From assembly GCF_001499965.1 (NCBI RefSeq), contig NZ_LQIT01000003.1, positions 1 to 64,000 of the forward strand: a stretch of DNA of 64,000 nt. The letters are read 5' to 3'. The notes beneath the pieces were generated by a model. The model saw nothing but the letters and a program-made list of their open reading frames with translations, ran no database searches and was not told where the DNA came from. Numbering within the stretch: position 1 is the stretch's first letter; the number at the start of each line of letters is the position of its first letter. This document shows, piece by piece, positions 62,091 through 64,000 of this stretch. Made by a program: the position numbers and the translations under genes. Origin of the DNA: Mycobacterium sp. GA-2829. GTDB taxonomy: Bacteria; Actinomycetota; Actinomycetes; Mycobacteriales; Mycobacteriaceae.

Positions 62091-63170
62091 ATGGCCATCC
62101 GCGTCGCCCAGATCGGCACCGGCAACGTCGGCGCACACGCGCTGACCCACCTCATCACCGACCCGCGGTTCGAGCTGACCGGCCTCTGGGTGTCGTCGGC
62201 CGCCAAGGCCGGCCGCGACGCCGCCGAACTCGCCGGCCTGGCCGAACCGACCGGCATCATCGCCACCAACGACCTGGACGAGATCCTCGCCGCCGCACCG
62301 GACTGCACGGTCTACACCGCCATGGCGGACAACCGGTTACCCGAGGCCCTCGAGGACTACCGTCGCATCCTCGCCGCAGGCATCAACGTGGTCGGCAGCG
62401 GGCCGGTCTTCCTCCAGTACCCGTGGCAGGTGCTGCCCCAGGAGTTGATCGCCCCGATCGAAGAGGCCACGGCGACCGGCAATTCCAGCGTGTTCGTCGG
62501 CGGGATCGACCCCGGCTTCGCCAACGATCTGTTGCCGATGGCGTTGGCCGGCGCCTGTCAGCGCATCGAGCAGATCCGCTGCATGGAGATCGTCGACTAC
62601 GCCACCTACGACAGCCCCACCGTCATGTTCGACGTCATGGGTTTCGGTAAACCGCTCGACGAGCTCCCGATGCTGCTTCAACCGGGCGTGTTGAGCCTGG
62701 CGTGGGGTTCGGTGGTCCGCCAACTCGCCGCCGGACTGGGCATCGAACTCGACGAGGTCACCGAGACCTACGTCCGCGAACCCGCACCGGAGGACTTCGA
62801 GATCGCGTCCGGGCCGATCGCCGAAGGCACCGCGGCCGCACTGCGTTTCGAGGTGCGCGGCATGCGCGACGGCCGGCCGGTCGTCGTCCTCGAACACGTC
62901 ACCCGGCTACGCGCCGACCTCTGCCCGGACTGGCCGCAACCGGCTCAGGAAGGCGGCTCTTACCGCGTCGAGATCACCGGCGAACCGACCTACACCCTCG
63001 ACCTGTGCCAGAGCAGCCCCAACGGCGACCACAACCGCGCCGGTCTGGTCGCGACGGCCGCACGCATCGTCAACGCGATCCCCGCGGTGGTCGGCGCGAA
63101 GCCCGGGATCCGGACAACCCTCGACTTACCACTCATAACTGGCAACGGACTAGTAGGCTCCTGCTCGTAA
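62091..63170 (+). CDS. DapB N-terminal-domain dehydrogenase-like protein, Rv0926c homologue
   Basis: A 359-residue protein. The Rossmann motif IRVAQIGTGNVGAHALTHLI is followed by ELTGLWVSSAAKAGRDAAELAG, as in dihydrodipicolinate reductase N-terminal domains. The rest lacks the DapB substrate site, so lysine synthesis is not expected. Related proteins are steroid- or cholesterol-linked oxidoreductases of unknown reaction. GGAG precedes the ATG at 62091. It is co-transcribed with the SDR and shares its KstR-type box. Confidence 0.83.
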   Translation: MAIRVAQIGTGNVGAHALTHLITDPRFELTGLWVSSAAKAGRDAAELAGLAEPTGIIATNDLDEILAAAPDCTVYTAMADNRLPEALEDYRRILAAGINVVGSGPVFLQYPWQVLPQELIAPIEEATATGNSSVFVGGIDPGFANDLLPMALAGACQRIEQIRCMEIVDYATYDSPTVMFDVMGFGKPLDELPMLLQPGVLSLAWGSVVRQLAAGLGIELDEVTETYVREPAPEDFEIASGPIAEGTAAALRFEVRGMRDGRPVVVLEHVTRLRADLCPDWPQPAQEGGSYRVEITGEPTYTLDLCQSSPNGDHNRAGLVATAARIVNAIPAVVGAKPGIRTTLDLPLITGNGLVGSCS

Positions 63171-63197
63171 GCTGCAAGCCGACCCAAGGACGGTCCC

Positions 63198-63473
63198 ATG
63201 CGTACTGCTCTGCGCTTTCTCCTCCCGCTCGCTGCGGCCGCGGGTGCCGCCGCAGCAATCGCGGCCGCACCGGTCGCCGGCGCGCAGCCCAGCGGCGAGC
63301 ACGACGGCAAATGCCTCAACGTCGCCCCCAACGCCCTCGGCCAGGGCACCTCGTGCCCGCCGTGGGAGACCCAGTTCGCCACGCAGCCCAAGGACATCCA
63401 CAACCAGAGCACGTTCCTGTACCCCTGGGGTGACGCGTACTACGGTCCCGCCACGGTCGTCGACTGGGGCTGA
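63198..63473 (+). CDS. Small secreted protein, paralogue 1 of 3
   Basis: A 91-residue protein with a signal peptide (about 1-29, cleavage near VAGAQP). The mature part has two Cys and an aromatic tail, TFLYPWGDAYYGPATVVDWG. Function is unknown. The C-terminal YPWxDxYYGPAxVxxW pattern is shared with the next gene, 5 nt downstream. Confidence 0.7.
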   Translation: MRTALRFLLPLAAAAGAAAAIAAAPVAGAQPSGEHDGKCLNVAPNALGQGTSCPPWETQFATQPKDIHNQSTFLYPWGDAYYGPATVVDWG

Positions 63474-63478
63474 CCGAC

Positions 63479-63721
63479 ATGAAGAAGGTCGTTGGCCTCG
63501 TACCGCTCGCCGCGGCAGGTATCGGGGCGGCACTGCTGTTCGCCCCAACGGCGGCGGCGCAGCCGAACTGCGTCACCACAGGTCAGACCGGCATGGGCGG
63601 GTCGACCACCCAGTGCAGCACACCGGGTAACACGCAGATCGTCACGTCCCCGGGCCAGACCAACTACCTGTACCCGTGGAATGACTATTACTACGGTCCG
63701 GCTCTCGTGATGGGCTGGTAG
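63479..63721 (+). CDS. Small secreted protein, paralogue 2 of 3
   Basis: An 80-residue protein with a signal peptide (about 1-27, cleavage near AAAQP). The mature part has two Cys and the motif GNTQIVTSPGQTNYLYPWNDYYYGPALV. It shares the aromatic end with paralogue 1 and the TQIVTSP motif with paralogue 3, so it links the three. Function is unknown. Confidence 0.72.
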   Translation: MKKVVGLVPLAAAGIGAALLFAPTAAAQPNCVTTGQTGMGGSTTQCSTPGNTQIVTSPGQTNYLYPWNDYYYGPALVMGW

Positions 63722-63760
63722 CCGGCCCCACCACATCCCTCCTCTTCGGGAGGTGTTCCG

Positions 63761-63991
63761 ATGCGAATCCAACTCGCAACGGCCACAACGATTCTCGCTC
63801 TTGCGACCGTATCGGCGATGCCTGTCGCCGCCGCGGCACCCGACTGCGTCAACACCGGTCCCCGCACCACCCAGTGCGAGACCGGCGGCAGCACCCAGAT
63901 CGTCACGTCACCGCAGGAGGTCCTGCCGTACAGCGGCTGGGGCTACGGGTACGGCTATGGCGGTGGTCTGCTGATCGGCTTCGGCTTCTGA
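63761..63991 (+). CDS. Small secreted protein, paralogue 3 of 3
   Basis: A 76-residue protein with a signal peptide (about 1-25, cleavage near AAAAP). The mature part has two Cys, the motif TTQCETGGSTQIVTSPQEV and a Gly/Tyr-rich end (GWGYGYGYGGG). GGGAGG lies 7 nt before the ATG. Function is unknown; the window ends 9 bases after its stop. Confidence 0.72.
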   Translation: MRIQLATATTILALATVSAMPVAAAAPDCVNTGPRTTQCETGGSTQIVTSPQEVLPYSGWGYGYGYGGGLLIGFGF

Positions 63992-64000
63992 TCCGGACAC

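Overview
This is a high-GC actinobacterial chromosome segment, almost certainly from an environmental, fast-growing Mycobacterium (Mycolicibacterium). From memory, the gene order follows the M. tuberculosis block Rv0954 to Rv0926c: 34-kDa antigen homologue, Rv0953c-type oxidoreductase, sucD/sucC, an M23 peptidase (Rv0950c), uvrD1, chorismate mutase (Rv0948c), pgi, an SDR (Rv0945), an Fpg-like glycosylase (Rv0944), an Rv0940c-type oxidoreductase, ligD, ku, and Rv0927c/Rv0926c. Large accessory blocks are inserted into this backbone. No rRNA, tRNA, insertion sequence, prophage or CRISPR array was seen.

Layout. 1-7.3 kb: 3' portion of a membrane antigen gene cut by the window edge, two luciferase-like monooxygenases, a thiolase-like protein, a TetR regulator and an S9 peptidase. 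7.4-14.4 kb: sucCD, cell-wall peptidase, UvrD1, then a chorismate mutase preceded by a Phe/Tyr-rich leader peptide and attenuator. 14.4-25.8 kb: acyltransferase, succinate semialdehyde dehydrogenase, pgi, SDR, Fpg-like protein, cobF, membrane proteins and a ThDP enzyme. 25.8-39.6 kb: Rv0940c-type oxidoreductase, then a signalling block (CheB; STAS-HATPase; CheR-PAS; GAF-ANTAR; AraC; FHA-HTH; a Ser/Thr kinase with a 12-blade Kelch ectodomain). 39.7-48.8 kb: VOC protein, RNase HI, PLP decarboxylase, a three-subunit molybdenum hydroxylase operon, a small TetR-controlled membrane/NIPSNAP operon and a haloalkane dehalogenase. 48.9-61.1 kb: ligD and ku, separated by an AbiEi/DUF559-type gene between two palindromic repeats and a divergent SorC-controlled mannitol/polyol uptake and catabolism cluster. 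61.3-64 kb: SDR plus DapB-like protein, then three tandem small secreted proteins.

How the genes work together. Four 18-bp palindromes of the form TnnAACnnGTTnnA, the KstR (cholesterol catabolism repressor) operator pattern, lie before both LLM genes, the thiolase and the SDR/DapB pair, so these scattered genes are probably one sterol-responsive regulon. LigD and Ku form the two-protein NHEJ system, and UvrD1 is a known Ku-stimulated helicase. The SorC cluster imports a polyol, oxidises it to a ketose and phosphorylates it. The CheB/STAS-HATPase/CheR-PAS operon starts at a possible SigF promoter and looks like a stress-sensing device in a non-motile organism. Many genes have a TANNNT-like -10 about 6-9 nt before the start codon, typical of leaderless mycobacterial mRNAs. 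Nine intergenic elements fall into four families of imperfect palindromes.
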